Positions 56,284-64,000 of a stretch of 64,000 bases of DNA are shown piece by piece. Position 1 is the stretch's first letter, and each line of letters opens with the position of its first letter. The notes below the pieces were generated by a model. That model was not told where the DNA came from and did no database searches. It saw only the letters and a program-made list of their open reading frames with translations. The translations under genes and the position numbers were made by a program. The stretch comes from an uncultured Gammaproteobacteria bacterium (GTDB lineage: Bacteria; Pseudomonadota; Gammaproteobacteria; HK1). The stretch covers positions 1 to 64,000 of the forward strand of contig CAMYJH010000001.1 in NCBI GenBank assembly GCA_947258715.1, written 5' to 3'.

Positions 56284-56657
56284 CGATGGTGGGCCGCACC
56301 CGGTATCGGGTCGCTACAGTCAGGAGTGACACACCAGACGGTTAGTGCAGCCATCGCGTTGAGCTACGTTGGGCCGGTGTCCAGTTGGTCGACGATACCA
56401 CTCTCCCATTACCCCGCTCGAATCGTCCTGATTACGGCAATCCCAATGCGGTTCTGGACCGGCGGCTGACGTGGGCTTTTGGCTGTGGCTTCAATCGGTG
56501 GTTGCAACACCTAGACTCTACCACCGTAGAGGAGGATGTTGCAGATGGGATACCCGAGGCGGAAATTGGCCGATTAGGCGGCAGTGCTCGCTCCTTCCGC
56601 AAGGATACAGCTGCAATTGCTTAATGGGACCAGACTTGCTCAATCTATGGCATGAAT
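56284..56657. other. Gene-free stretch before the MFS gene
   Basis: About 370 bases with only short unsupported frames (for example 56385-56624). Nothing recognisable; it continues the sparse character of the 53821-56657 region. Confidence 0.5.
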
Positions 56658-57914
56658 TCAGAGCTTTGCCGCGGGATTGCGCCGCGGCCACAGCATCCAG
56701 ATTAAACACAACACCTGCGTCGTCATCGCGACCGCGAAGGCGACCTGGTATCCGACGGGCGCGTAGCTACCTTCGGTTTCCCCGGGCCACAGTCCGATCA
56801 TGCCACCGAGGCCCCACTGGGCGGCGAAGGCCGCGCTGAAGGCGAGCACGTTGAGGCCGGTGTTGACCCGGCCGGCAAGCGTTTTGGGAAAGGTCTGGGA
56901 CAGCACCGCATAGTTAAGAATTCCACTGGTGCCGAAAAATCCGAAGGCGCACCAAAGCAACGCCGGCGGCACGGGCGGCGCGAAGATGATGGCGAGCTGG
57001 GCGAGCACGAACAGGATCATGCCGGCGGCAGCCACCGCGACGGTGGGAATTCCAAGGCGCCGCAGGCGATCCGAGATCACGCCCATGAGCAGAAAACCGA
57101 AGATCATGGATACGGGGATGAACGCCAGCTGATCGGCCACTGCCTGGCGCGACAGTCCGGCGACGTCTTTCAGCCACGGTCCGGCCCATAAACCCTGGAT
57201 GGACAGAAACGCGGCCTGGGAGGCGGTGGCGATGGGCGCGATGCGCCAGAAGACGGGATTGCGGAACACGCTTACCAGACCCCGCACCTGCGCCGAGGTG
57301 GATTCGGTGGCGGCATGGTGTTCCTCCGGTCGCCGCGGAACGACAAAAAATATCGCCGCCGAAAAGGCGAGCGCAGCGGCCGTCAAGATAAAGAACACGC
57401 CGCGCCAGTCGATGACGTGCAGCAGCGCCTCCACCGGCGCCGTCGCCAACAGCGCGCCGAATCCGCCGACGGCCATGACGCAGCCGTTGACCAGCGGCAG
57501 GCGCTCCGAGGGAAACCACATGACGAAGGCTTTGAACGACGCCATCAGGCAGGCGGAGACGCCGAGCCCGATGAACGCCCGCGCCAGTACCAGCTCCGAC
57601 ACCGACTGACCGCGTGCGAACAAAAACGCGCCAAGGGCGGCGAACAACAGCAGCACCGATTCGACCCGCCGGGGACCGAAACGATCCAGCAGGATCCCCA
57701 GCGGCAGCTGGAAGGCGGCGAACGTTAAGAAATAAGTGCTGGTCAGCAGGCCCAACCCCGCCGCGGTGAGTCCCAGGGACTCAGTTAGATCCGGCGCGAT
57801 AACGGCGTTGACGTTTCTGACCGCGTAAGAAAGGCAGTAGCCCGCGGCGAAGGGTAGAAAAATGCGCGCCGCGAGGCGGGTCGGGGAAACGATGGAGTGA
57901 TTTTTGGAAGTCAG
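56658..57914 (-). CDS. MFS transporter, start codon unclear
   Basis: A 12-helix major facilitator with LLTSTYFLTFAAFQLPLGILLDRFGPRRVE (motif A region after helix 2) and GLGVSACLMASFKAFVMWFP. The first TTG (57755) would remove helix 1. The open frame upstream encodes RIFLPFAAGYCLSYAVRNVN, clearly helix 1, but between the stop at 57918 and that helix there is no ATG, GTG or TTG. CTG at 57914 (418 residues) is used provisionally; ATT or ATC codons are alternatives. No ribosome site is seen. It could be a gene damaged at its 5' end. Substrate unknown. Confidence 0.75.
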   Translation of the reverse strand: MTSKNHSIVSPTRLAARIFLPFAAGYCLSYAVRNVNAVIAPDLTESLGLTAAGLGLLTSTYFLTFAAFQLPLGILLDRFGPRRVESVLLLFAALGAFLFARGQSVSELVLARAFIGLGVSACLMASFKAFVMWFPSERLPLVNGCVMAVGGFGALLATAPVEALLHVIDWRGVFFILTAAALAFSAAIFFVVPRRPEEHHAATESTSAQVRGLVSVFRNPVFWRIAPIATASQAAFLSIQGLWAGPWLKDVAGLSRQAVADQLAFIPVSMIFGFLLMGVISDRLRRLGIPTVAVAAAGMILFVLAQLAIIFAPPVPPALLWCAFGFFGTSGILNYAVLSQTFPKTLAGRVNTGLNVLAFSAAFAAQWGLGGMIGLWPGETEGSYAPVGYQVAFAVAMTTQVLCLIWMLWPRRNPAAKL

Positions 57915-57958
57915 CGCTTAACCGTCGGACTGGGAATAACGACGAGCGGTGATCGATA

Positions 57959-58051
57959 GATGGTGAATGGAAGATGGTACGTGGTAGACGGGGGCGAGCG
58001 TGACAAACTCTGTCGACCTCTTACCCCGTCTACCGCCTACCATCCACCATC
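57959..58051. repeat. Heptad inverted-repeat element C (leuC/MFS spacer)
   Basis: The left arm (57959-57993) is five 7-base units: GATGGTG, AATGGAA, GATGGTA, CGTGGTA and GACGGGG. The reverse complement of the right arm (58024-58051) is four: GATGGTG, GATGGTA, GGCGGTA and GACGGGG. Both arms begin and end with the same unit, and the loop is about 30 bases. This is the best-preserved copy in the window. It lies 25 bases after the leuC stop, where leuD would be expected. Confidence 0.75.
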
Positions 58052-58075
58052 TACGAATTTTCGTCACGCAACCCC

Positions 58076-59488
58076 TTACGCTTCGCCCATTTCCCTCACG
58101 TCGACAAAGTGTCCGGCGATTGCGGCGCCGGCGGCCATCGCGGGACTTACCAGATGGGTTCTACCGCCCTGCCCCTGTCGCCCCTCGAAGTTCCGGTTCG
58201 AGGTCGAGGCGCAGCGCTCCCCTGGACTGAGGCGATCGGCATTCATACCCAGGCACATGGAACATCCCGGTTCGCGCCACTCGAACCCTGCGTCGAGGAA
58301 CACTTTGTCCAGCCCCTCCTCTTCGGCCTGTCGTTTGACCAGTCCCGACCCGGGAACTACCAGCGCGAGCTTGACGTTCTTTGCCACCTTGCGACCCTTG
58401 GCGATGTTCGCTGCCGCACGTAGGTCTTCGATCCGGCTGTTGGTGCACGAGCCGATGAACACCTTGTCGATGGCAATGTCGCCGATGGCCGTTCCGGGCC
58501 TGAGGTCCATGTACCTGAGCGCGCGCTGGAGCCATTCACGACGGATGCCATCGCTCTCATCGGTCGGGTCGGGAACCCGACCGGACACCGGCGCCACCAG
58601 CTCGGGGGACGTGCCCCAGGTCACTTGGGGCTCGATGGCGGCGGCATCCATTTCCAGCACCGTGTCGAACACGGCGGTGGCGTCGCTTTTTAAGTCGCGC
58701 CAGCTTTCCACCGCGCGCTCCCAAACCTCGCCTCTGGGCGACATCGGCCGACGGCGCACGTAATCGATGGTGGTGTCGTCCACTGCCACCATTCCGTTAC
58801 GCGCGCCGAACTCTATAGACATGTTGCACAGGGTCATGCGGCCTTCCATAGAGAGCCCACGCACCGCCTCGCCGGTGAACTCGATGGCGTAACCGCTCCC
58901 TGCCGCGGTACCGAACTTTCCGATCACCGCAAGAACCATGTCTTTTCCAGTAATTTCGCGCCCGAGTGTTCCTTTGAAATCGACTTTCATGTTCTTCATT
59001 TTTTTGGTCATCAGGCACTGGGTGGCGAGCACGTGCTCCACTTCGCTGGTGCCGATGCCCATGGCGAGACAGGCGAAGGCGCCATGGGTAGAGGTGTGCG
59101 AATCTCCGCACACCACGGTCATTCCCGGCAGCGTCGCGCCTTGCTCCGGCCCGATCACGTGCACGATTCCCTGACGGTGGTCGTTCATTTTGAACTGGAC
59201 GATACCGTAAGCGTCGCAGTTGCTATCCAGCGTATCCACCTGCAGCTTGGATAGCGGATCGGTGATGCCGTGACTGCGATCGGTCGTGGGCACGTTGTGA
59301 TCGGAAACCGCGAGGTTTGAGTCGATGCGCCAGGGCTTACGTCTCGCGAGCCGGAGGCCAGCGAAAGGTTGCGGCGAGGTCACCTCGTGGAGCAGGTGCC
59401 GATCGATATAGAGCAAGGTGGTGCCGTCTTCGTTGGTGCGCACCGCGTGGGATTCCCAGAGTTTGTCGTAGAGGGTCTTGCCAGACAT
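58076..59488 (-). CDS. leuC: 3-isopropylmalate dehydratase large subunit
   Basis: LeuC with LeuD isomerises 2- to 3-isopropylmalate in leucine synthesis, using a [4Fe-4S] cluster. From ATG 59488 the product is 470 residues with [27 protein letters not shown], the cluster ligands in [16 protein letters not shown] and [10 protein letters not shown], and [16 protein letters not shown] 59500 is an alternative. leuD, normally next, is absent; element C and an MFS gene follow instead. Confidence 0.96.
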   Translation of the reverse strand: MSGKTLYDKLWESHAVRTNEDGTTLLYIDRHLLHEVTSPQPFAGLRLARRKPWRIDSNLAVSDHNVPTTDRSHGITDPLSKLQVDTLDSNCDAYGIVQFKMNDHRQGIVHVIGPEQGATLPGMTVVCGDSHTSTHGAFACLAMGIGTSEVEHVLATQCLMTKKMKNMKVDFKGTLGREITGKDMVLAVIGKFGTAAGSGYAIEFTGEAVRGLSMEGRMTLCNMSIEFGARNGMVAVDDTTIDYVRRRPMSPRGEVWERAVESWRDLKSDATAVFDTVLEMDAAAIEPQVTWGTSPELVAPVSGRVPDPTDESDGIRREWLQRALRYMDLRPGTAIGDIAIDKVFIGSCTNSRIEDLRAAANIAKGRKVAKNVKLALVVPGSGLVKRQAEEEGLDKVFLDAGFEWREPGCSMCLGMNADRLSPGERCASTSNRNFEGRQGQGGRTHLVSPAMAAGAAIAGHFVDVREMGEA

Positions 59489-59573
59489 GTTCTTGACCAT
59501 CCGAGGTCGAATTCAATGAGGCGCGGTATTCTAACGCAACGTCGCGGCGCCGCGGGAGACAGGACGTGACCGC

Positions 59574-60746
59574 TCACTCGTGCGGCGGATTCTGAAGCCA
59601 GCGCCACACAATGGCGGCGGCGAGCGCACCCGCCGCCGAGGCACAAAGCCAGGTTGCTTGTGGGCCAATGCTTTCCCAGGCGTAGCCGCTCAGGAGGCTT
59701 CCAGCGGCGCCTCCTGCGCCGAAGCTCAGGCTGCTGTAGATCGCCTGGCCGCGGCCCTGGTGGCGGGAGACGAAAAAGCGATGGATGAGCTGGATGGCCA
59801 CCGCGTGGTAAACGCCAAAGGTTGCCGCGTGCAGCAGCTGTGATCCCAGTACCACCAGCAGCACGTCGGCGAAAAAAGCCAGCAGCAGCCAGCGCATGGC
59901 GGTGGCGATGAAGCTGACCAGAAACAGCGCCCGTAAGCCGAACCGCGGCGCCAGCCGGTGCATCACCAGGAACAGGGCCACTTCCGCTACCACACCTAGA
60001 GCCCACAGAGCGCCGATGAGCTGACGCGAATGCCCCACTTCCTCCATTTGAATGGTGAAGAACACATAGTAGGGACCATGGCTTGCCTGCATCAGAAAAC
60101 AGGCAGCAAGCAGAGCCGCCACTGACGGTCGCCTGAGCACGGCCCAAAGAGATACCGTCTGGCCGTCAACTCGGTCTTGCCGCTCGGATTCCTTCACGCT
60201 CAATGTGGCAATGGCGATGGCTGCCATCAGCACCAGCACAAGCCACGGCAGGTTTGCAATAACCGTCACGTCCAGAGCCCCACCGACGACGAACACGCTG
60301 GTAATAAACCCAACCGATCCCCACAGACGGACGCGGGTATAGCGGAAGCTGTGCTTGCCGAGGTGATTCAGGGTCACCGCCTCGAACTGAGGCAGGGTTG
60401 CGTTCCAGAAGAAGCTGAATACGGCGATGGCAAGCGCAATCCACCAGAAGCCTTGGTCTAACAGCACCGTACCGTAGGCGATGGCCGCGGCCACCGCGGC
60501 AAAGCGGACGATTCCCATGCGGCGGCCCGATCGATCGCCGATCCAACCCCATACGTTGGGAGCGACGATCTTGGTTGCCATCATCACCGCAAACAGGGCG
60601 CCCACCTCGGCGGGCCGGAAGCCTAGGGATCTGAGATACAGCGACCAGTAAGGCAGCAGCGCGCCCAGGGTGGCGAAGAAAAAGAAGTAGAACGATGACA
60701 GCCGCCAGTAGGGAAGCTCCTGGCGTACTGCGGCGTCTTGTTGCAA
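59574..60746 (-). CDS. HcaT-like MFS transporter
   Basis: The 390-residue product has 12 membrane helices and resembles the HcaT/nucleoside-H+ symporter-like branch: YWRLSSFYFFFFATLGALLPYWSLYLRSLGF, GWIGDRSGRRM, FWNATLPQFEAVTLNHLG, RVRLWGSVGFI, and HAATFGVYHAVAIQLIHRFF. HcaT is associated with phenylpropionate uptake in E. coli, but relatives next to aroC have no proven substrate. The start is TTG at 60746, since an upstream stop prevents extension. It lies 25 bases after aroC on the same strand. Confidence 0.87.
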   Translation of the reverse strand: MQQDAAVRQELPYWRLSSFYFFFFATLGALLPYWSLYLRSLGFRPAEVGALFAVMMATKIVAPNVWGWIGDRSGRRMGIVRFAAVAAAIAYGTVLLDQGFWWIALAIAVFSFFWNATLPQFEAVTLNHLGKHSFRYTRVRLWGSVGFITSVFVVGGALDVTVIANLPWLVLVLMAAIAIATLSVKESERQDRVDGQTVSLWAVLRRPSVAALLAACFLMQASHGPYYVFFTIQMEEVGHSRQLIGALWALGVVAEVALFLVMHRLAPRFGLRALFLVSFIATAMRWLLLAFFADVLLVVLGSQLLHAATFGVYHAVAIQLIHRFFVSRHQGRGQAIYSSLSFGAGGAAGSLLSGYAWESIGPQATWLCASAAGALAAAIVWRWLQNPPHE

Positions 60747-60771
60747 TCGACTGGTTTAGGTACGCGACGCG

Positions 60772-61878
60772 CTACTTGCCCGGCGCCCTTGGCGGGATGA
60801 CCGGAGTCTCGGAGCGCACATCGAGGTTCTGGGCCCTGTGTCGAAGCAGGTGATCCATCAATACCAACGCCAGCATGGCCTCGGCGATGGGCGTTGCGCG
60901 AATGCCGACACAAGGATCATGGCGACCGGTCGTAACAACCTCCACCGACTCGCCGCGGACGTTTACGCTGCGCCCAGGAAGCCTGAGGCTCGAGGTGGGT
61001 TTCAGCGCCATGCGCGCGACGATGTCCTGGCCGGAAGAGATCCCGCCGAGAATACCGCCGGCGTTATTGCTCAAGAAGCCTTCCGGAGTCATCTCGTCGC
61101 GATGCTCGCTGCCTTTTTGCTCCACGCTTGCGAATCCCGCGCCGATCTCCACTCCCTTGACGGCGTTAATGCTCATCAACGCTTTGGCAATCTCGGCGTC
61201 CAGCTTGTCGAATACGGGGTCGCCGAGTCCGGGTGGCACGCCGGTGGCCGTGACCGCCACCATAGCGCCGGCAGAATCGCCCTCTTTTCTCAGCGCGTCC
61301 ATGAAGGCTTCGAGCGCGGCAACCTTGCCGGCATCGGGAAAGAAAAACGGGTTTTGCTCAACCGCGTCCCAGTCGAAGCTCTCCGCCCGAATCGGTCCCA
61401 GCTGCTGCAGGTAACCACGAACCAGAATACCAGCGTGCTGACGCAGGTATTTCTTGGCCACCGCGGCCGCCGCCACCCGAGCCGCGGTTTCCCGCGCCGA
61501 CGCCCGGCCTCCGCCGCGGTAGTCCCGATGCCCGTATTTTTGCTGATAGGTGTAGTCCGCGTGGGCGGGACGGAAGATGTCCTTGATGCGCGAGTAGTCC
61601 TTGGGCTTCTGATCCACGTTTTCGATCAGCAGAAGAATAGGCGTGCCGGTAGTACGTCCCTCGAAAACACCCGAGAGAATCCGTACCTGATCCGTTTCGC
61701 GGCGCTGGGTGGTGTGGCGCGACTGACCCGGCCGGCGTCGGTCCAGATCGCCCTGAATGTCGGCCGCCGCGAGCTCGAGATCCGGAGGGCAGCCGTCGAC
61801 CACGCAGCCGAGCGCCGGTCCATGACTTTCGCCGAAGGTGGTGACGCAGAACAATTTGCCGAAGCTGCTTCCGGACAT
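60772..61878 (-). CDS. aroC: Chorismate synthase
   Basis: It forms chorismate from EPSP using reduced FMN. The 368-residue product has the three family signatures: [37 protein letters not shown], and a C-terminal [17 protein letters not shown] with R-H-D-P-C ([11 protein letters not shown]). Sites for FMN and EPSP ([18 protein letters not shown]) are intact. It lies between prmB and the HcaT-like gene. Confidence 0.97.
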   Translation of the reverse strand: MSGSSFGKLFCVTTFGESHGPALGCVVDGCPPDLELAAADIQGDLDRRRPGQSRHTTQRRETDQVRILSGVFEGRTTGTPILLLIENVDQKPKDYSRIKDIFRPAHADYTYQQKYGHRDYRGGGRASARETAARVAAAAVAKKYLRQHAGILVRGYLQQLGPIRAESFDWDAVEQNPFFFPDAGKVAALEAFMDALRKEGDSAGAMVAVTATGVPPGLGDPVFDKLDAEIAKALMSINAVKGVEIGAGFASVEQKGSEHRDEMTPEGFLSNNAGGILGGISSGQDIVARMALKPTSSLRLPGRSVNVRGESVEVVTTGRHDPCVGIRATPIAEAMLALVLMDHLLRHRAQNLDVRSETPVIPPRAPGK

Positions 61879-61930
61879 GGCGCGCCATTCTAGCGTGGAT
61901 AACGAGATGAAGGCAGCGAAGTCAAAACGA

Positions 61931-62845
61931 CTAGGAGAGCTCCTCTTTACTCAGCGCGAACACGTTCTCTCCGCCGCGGATCATTTCCAACCACAAGAAC
62001 GGCAGCGCCGGATAGCGCGATTCCAGCGCCTCTCGCGCTTCGCCCACTTCGACCACCAGCAGCCCTTTGGGGCAGAGAAAGCGTGGCGCATCGCGGATGA
62101 TCTTCGCAATCACGTCGACGCCTTCGGATCCCGCCACCAGCCCGAGTTCGGGTTCGTGACGATATTCGTGCGCCAATTCCCGAAACGACGGCTCCGGAAC
62201 GTAGGGCGGATTGGACACGATGAGATCGTATTTTTCCCCGAGGCTGTCGAATGCGTCCGACTGAATCAGCCTTATGCGATCAGTTAACCCGTAAGCCTCG
62301 ACGTTCACGCGTGCCACTTCCAGTGCTGCCGGGGATACATCCGAGGCGTCTACCTCCGCCTGGGGAAAAGCGAAGGCCAGGGCAACCGCGATACAGCCGC
62401 TGCCGGTGCCGAGATCCAGAATTCGCGACACTCTCACCGGGTCCACGAAGGGCTCGAAGGCGCGCTCTACCCACTCGGCGACGGGGGACCGAGGCACCAG
62501 GACGCGCTCGTCCAGGTAGAACTTGAGCCCGGCGAACCATGCCTCGCCGGTGAGATAGGCTGCCGGCTTTCGGCTGGAGATCCGCCGCTCGATGATTTCC
62601 GCAACCGCTTCCCTTTGAGCCCGGCTGAGATCGAGATCGGGCAGTTCCCCGGACGACTGCGGATCCAGACCCAGAGCGTGGAGCACCAGCCACCGGGCCT
62701 CGTCCAGGGCGTTGTCAGTGCCATGTCCAAAGTGCAGGCCGTGCTCCAAAAAGCGTCGCGCGCCCCAATGGACGAAATCTTGGAGCGAACTGAGCTCCTC
62801 CTTCACCCTGGCCACGTTCTCGTCTGGCGTCTCGCTCGCATTCAT
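61931..62845 (-). CDS. prmB: 50S ribosomal protein uL3 glutamine methyltransferase
   Basis: It methylates a glutamine side chain of ribosomal protein uL3. The 304-residue product has the N-terminal helical domain ([20 protein letters not shown], typical of PrmB, not PrmC), the SAM motif [29 protein letters not shown], and the catalytic NPPYV. ATG at 62845 is chosen because it gives the family N-terminus; the longer frame to 62917 adds residues with no match. prmB-aroC adjacency is widespread in gammaproteobacteria. Confidence 0.95.
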   Translation of the reverse strand: MNASETPDENVARVKEELSSLQDFVHWGARRFLEHGLHFGHGTDNALDEARWLVLHALGLDPQSSGELPDLDLSRAQREAVAEIIERRISSRKPAAYLTGEAWFAGLKFYLDERVLVPRSPVAEWVERAFEPFVDPVRVSRILDLGTGSGCIAVALAFAFPQAEVDASDVSPAALEVARVNVEAYGLTDRIRLIQSDAFDSLGEKYDLIVSNPPYVPEPSFRELAHEYRHEPELGLVAGSEGVDVIAKIIRDAPRFLCPKGLLVVEVGEAREALESRYPALPFLWLEMIRGGENVFALSKEELS

Positions 62846-62906
62846 TGACAGAATTTCTCTGGCTTGCCCACGCTCGGGAAATGATGCGAGCCGCGGCCCC
62901 GATGAC

Positions 62907-64000
62907 TCAAGAGGCAAATTTATTCGGCGCCGGTCCGAATCCGGGGATCTGACTGTGATTGACCTCGTCGATCTGCTCCGGCTCGAGGAAACGCCTGGCG
63001 AAATCTAAGTACACCTTCTCCCGAATAAACACATCGAACAGGTCCGGATCCACGTGGTTCTTCATTTTCATGTGGCCCAAGATCCTCAACGCTTCCGAAA
63101 GCTTCATCGCCTTCTTGTAGGGCCTGTCTCCCGCGGTAAGCGCCTCAAATACGTCCGCGATCCCCATGACCCGCGCCTGAATCGACATTTCCTCACGCTT
63201 GAGGCCCCGAGGGTATCCCTTGCCATCCATGCGCTCGTGGTGACCGCCGGCGAACTCCGGAACCCGCTTCAGGTACTTTGGATAGGGTAGGGATTCCAGC
63301 ATCTTGATGGTCGCGACGATGTGGGAATTGATGATTTCGCGTTCTTCTTCGGTCAGCGTGCCGTTACGCACGGTGAGATTGTTGATTTCGTCGTCGCTGA
63401 GGAACGCAACAGCCTCGCCGTCCTCGTTGATCCATTGGTAGCGGCCAATCCGGCGAACACGCTCCATATCTTGTTCGGACATGGACTCTGCACCCACGTT
63501 GGCGTAGCGCAGAAACTCGAGGTCATCTTCTAGCTTCCGGATCTGGCCTTCGCACTCCCGAACCGTCTTGTCTTCGTTCGAGATTGACACACCATGCTCT
63601 GAGAGCGTCTGCTCCAGCATGCGTATCTGAGCATCGCGTTTCAATACCTCGAAGCGCGTGCTTACCAGATTGATGCGGTCGAATATGGTTTCCAGCTTGG
63701 TGGACTTGTCCACCACGTATTCGGGCGTCGTGACCTTGCCGCAGTCGTGCAACCATCCGGCGATCTTGAGCTCGTAACGATCCTCTTCGCTCATAGTGAA
63801 ATTCTTGAGTGGACCCTCGGTGGTTCCGGCGGCAGCGTCAGCCAGCATCAGGGTGAGCTCGGGGACCCGCCGGCAATGGTTTCCTGTATATGGCGACTTG
63901 TCGTCAATGGCGGCGGCAATCAGCTCGATAAACGCTTCGAACAAATTTCTCTGTTCGTCCAGCAAACGCTTGTTCGTCATCGCGATGGCCGCCTGAGAAG
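62907..64000 (-). CDS. GAF/HD-GYP domain protein, truncated by window edge
   Basis: The frame has no stop before the window ends. Its first visible residues SQAAIAMTNKRLLDEQRN look like the last helix of a GAF domain, so the ATG at 63980 is internal. The HD part has the metal motif HDCGK, then an insertion of about 120 residues including a helical segment (NLVSTRFEVLKRDAQIRMLEQ), followed by HIVATIKMLESLPYP, the HHERMDGKGYP motif, ADVFEALTAGDRPYK and a C-terminal tail. HD-GYP proteins hydrolyse cyclic di-GMP; all the metal and GYP residues seen are intact. Confidence 0.9.
   Translation of the reverse strand, partial: SQAAIAMTNKRLLDEQRNLFEAFIELIAAAIDDKSPYTGNHCRRVPELTLMLADAAAGTTEGPLKNFTMSEEDRYELKIAGWLHDCGKVTTPEYVVDKSTKLETIFDRINLVSTRFEVLKRDAQIRMLEQTLSEHGVSISNEDKTVRECEGQIRKLEDDLEFLRYANVGAESMSEQDMERVRRIGRYQWINEDGEAVAFLSDDEINNLTVRNGTLTEEEREIINSHIVATIKMLESLPYPKYLKRVPEFAGGHHERMDGKGYPRGLKREEMSIQARVMGIADVFEALTAGDRPYKKAMKLSEALRILGHMKMKNHVDPDLFDVFIREKVYLDFARRFLEPEQIDEVNHSQIPGFGPAPNKFAS

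Overview
The window is a high-GC chromosome segment of a gammaproteobacterium. The main evidence is gene order: pncC-thpR-recA-recX-alaS-lysC-csrA followed by tRNA-Ser(GCT) and tRNA-Arg(ACG), alaC-hom-thrC, recJ-prfB-lysS, pyrC-rnt and prmB-aroC. The proteins look deep-branching (Chromatiales, Acidiferrobacterales or Woeseia-like) rather than enteric, but I cannot name a genus. There is no rRNA, CRISPR array, prophage or intact insertion sequence. Most of the window is housekeeping DNA with a few accessory islands.

Layout. Positions 1-8900 hold the tRNA, csrA, lysC, alaS, recX, recA, thpR, pncC block and tadA, all on the minus strand. tadA is flanked by two oppositely oriented copies of a 26-bp palindrome. 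Positions 8937-13755 hold guaA and guaB (purine synthesis) and the divergent xseA. Positions 14036-18596 hold an ElyC/YdcF-like protein, lipA, a decayed C13-peptidase-like gene, rnt and pyrC. Positions 19089-25403 encode the pyruvate dehydrogenase complex (aceE, aceF, and an lpd with its own lipoyl domain). Positions 25529-35417 are the most accessory-looking part. They hold a YbfF-like hydrolase, a phytase-esterase-like exported protein, an 855-residue cNMP/cNMP/rhodanese/coiled-coil protein, a convergent acyltransferase-esterase fusion, a PhoX-like phosphatase, a VanY-like peptidase and an O-methyltransferase. Positions 35608-42275 hold argG and a choline/betaine uptake operon (choX, choW, choV) followed by a second solute-binding protein and an EamA transporter. 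Positions 42335-52189 hold a DM13 protein, lysS, prfB (with its programmed frameshift), recJ, a conserved partner gene, thrC, hom and alaC. Positions 52375-64000 hold tldD, a gene-poor stretch with two hydrolases, two MFS transporters, leuC, aroC, prmB and a truncated GAF/HD-GYP gene at the edge.

The most unusual structure is a family of intergenic elements built from 7-bp units (variants of GTATGTA and GATGGTA) arranged as inverted arms in four spacers: guaA/guaB, aceF/lpd, lpd/ybfF and leuC/MFS. Other points are two genes with no ATG, GTG or TTG available before their conserved N-terminus (recX and an MFS transporter), a cysteine-bearing insertion in threonine synthase, and the two multidomain proteins meeting tail to tail near 30040.

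All functional names come from reading motifs and comparing with remembered families. No search was run.
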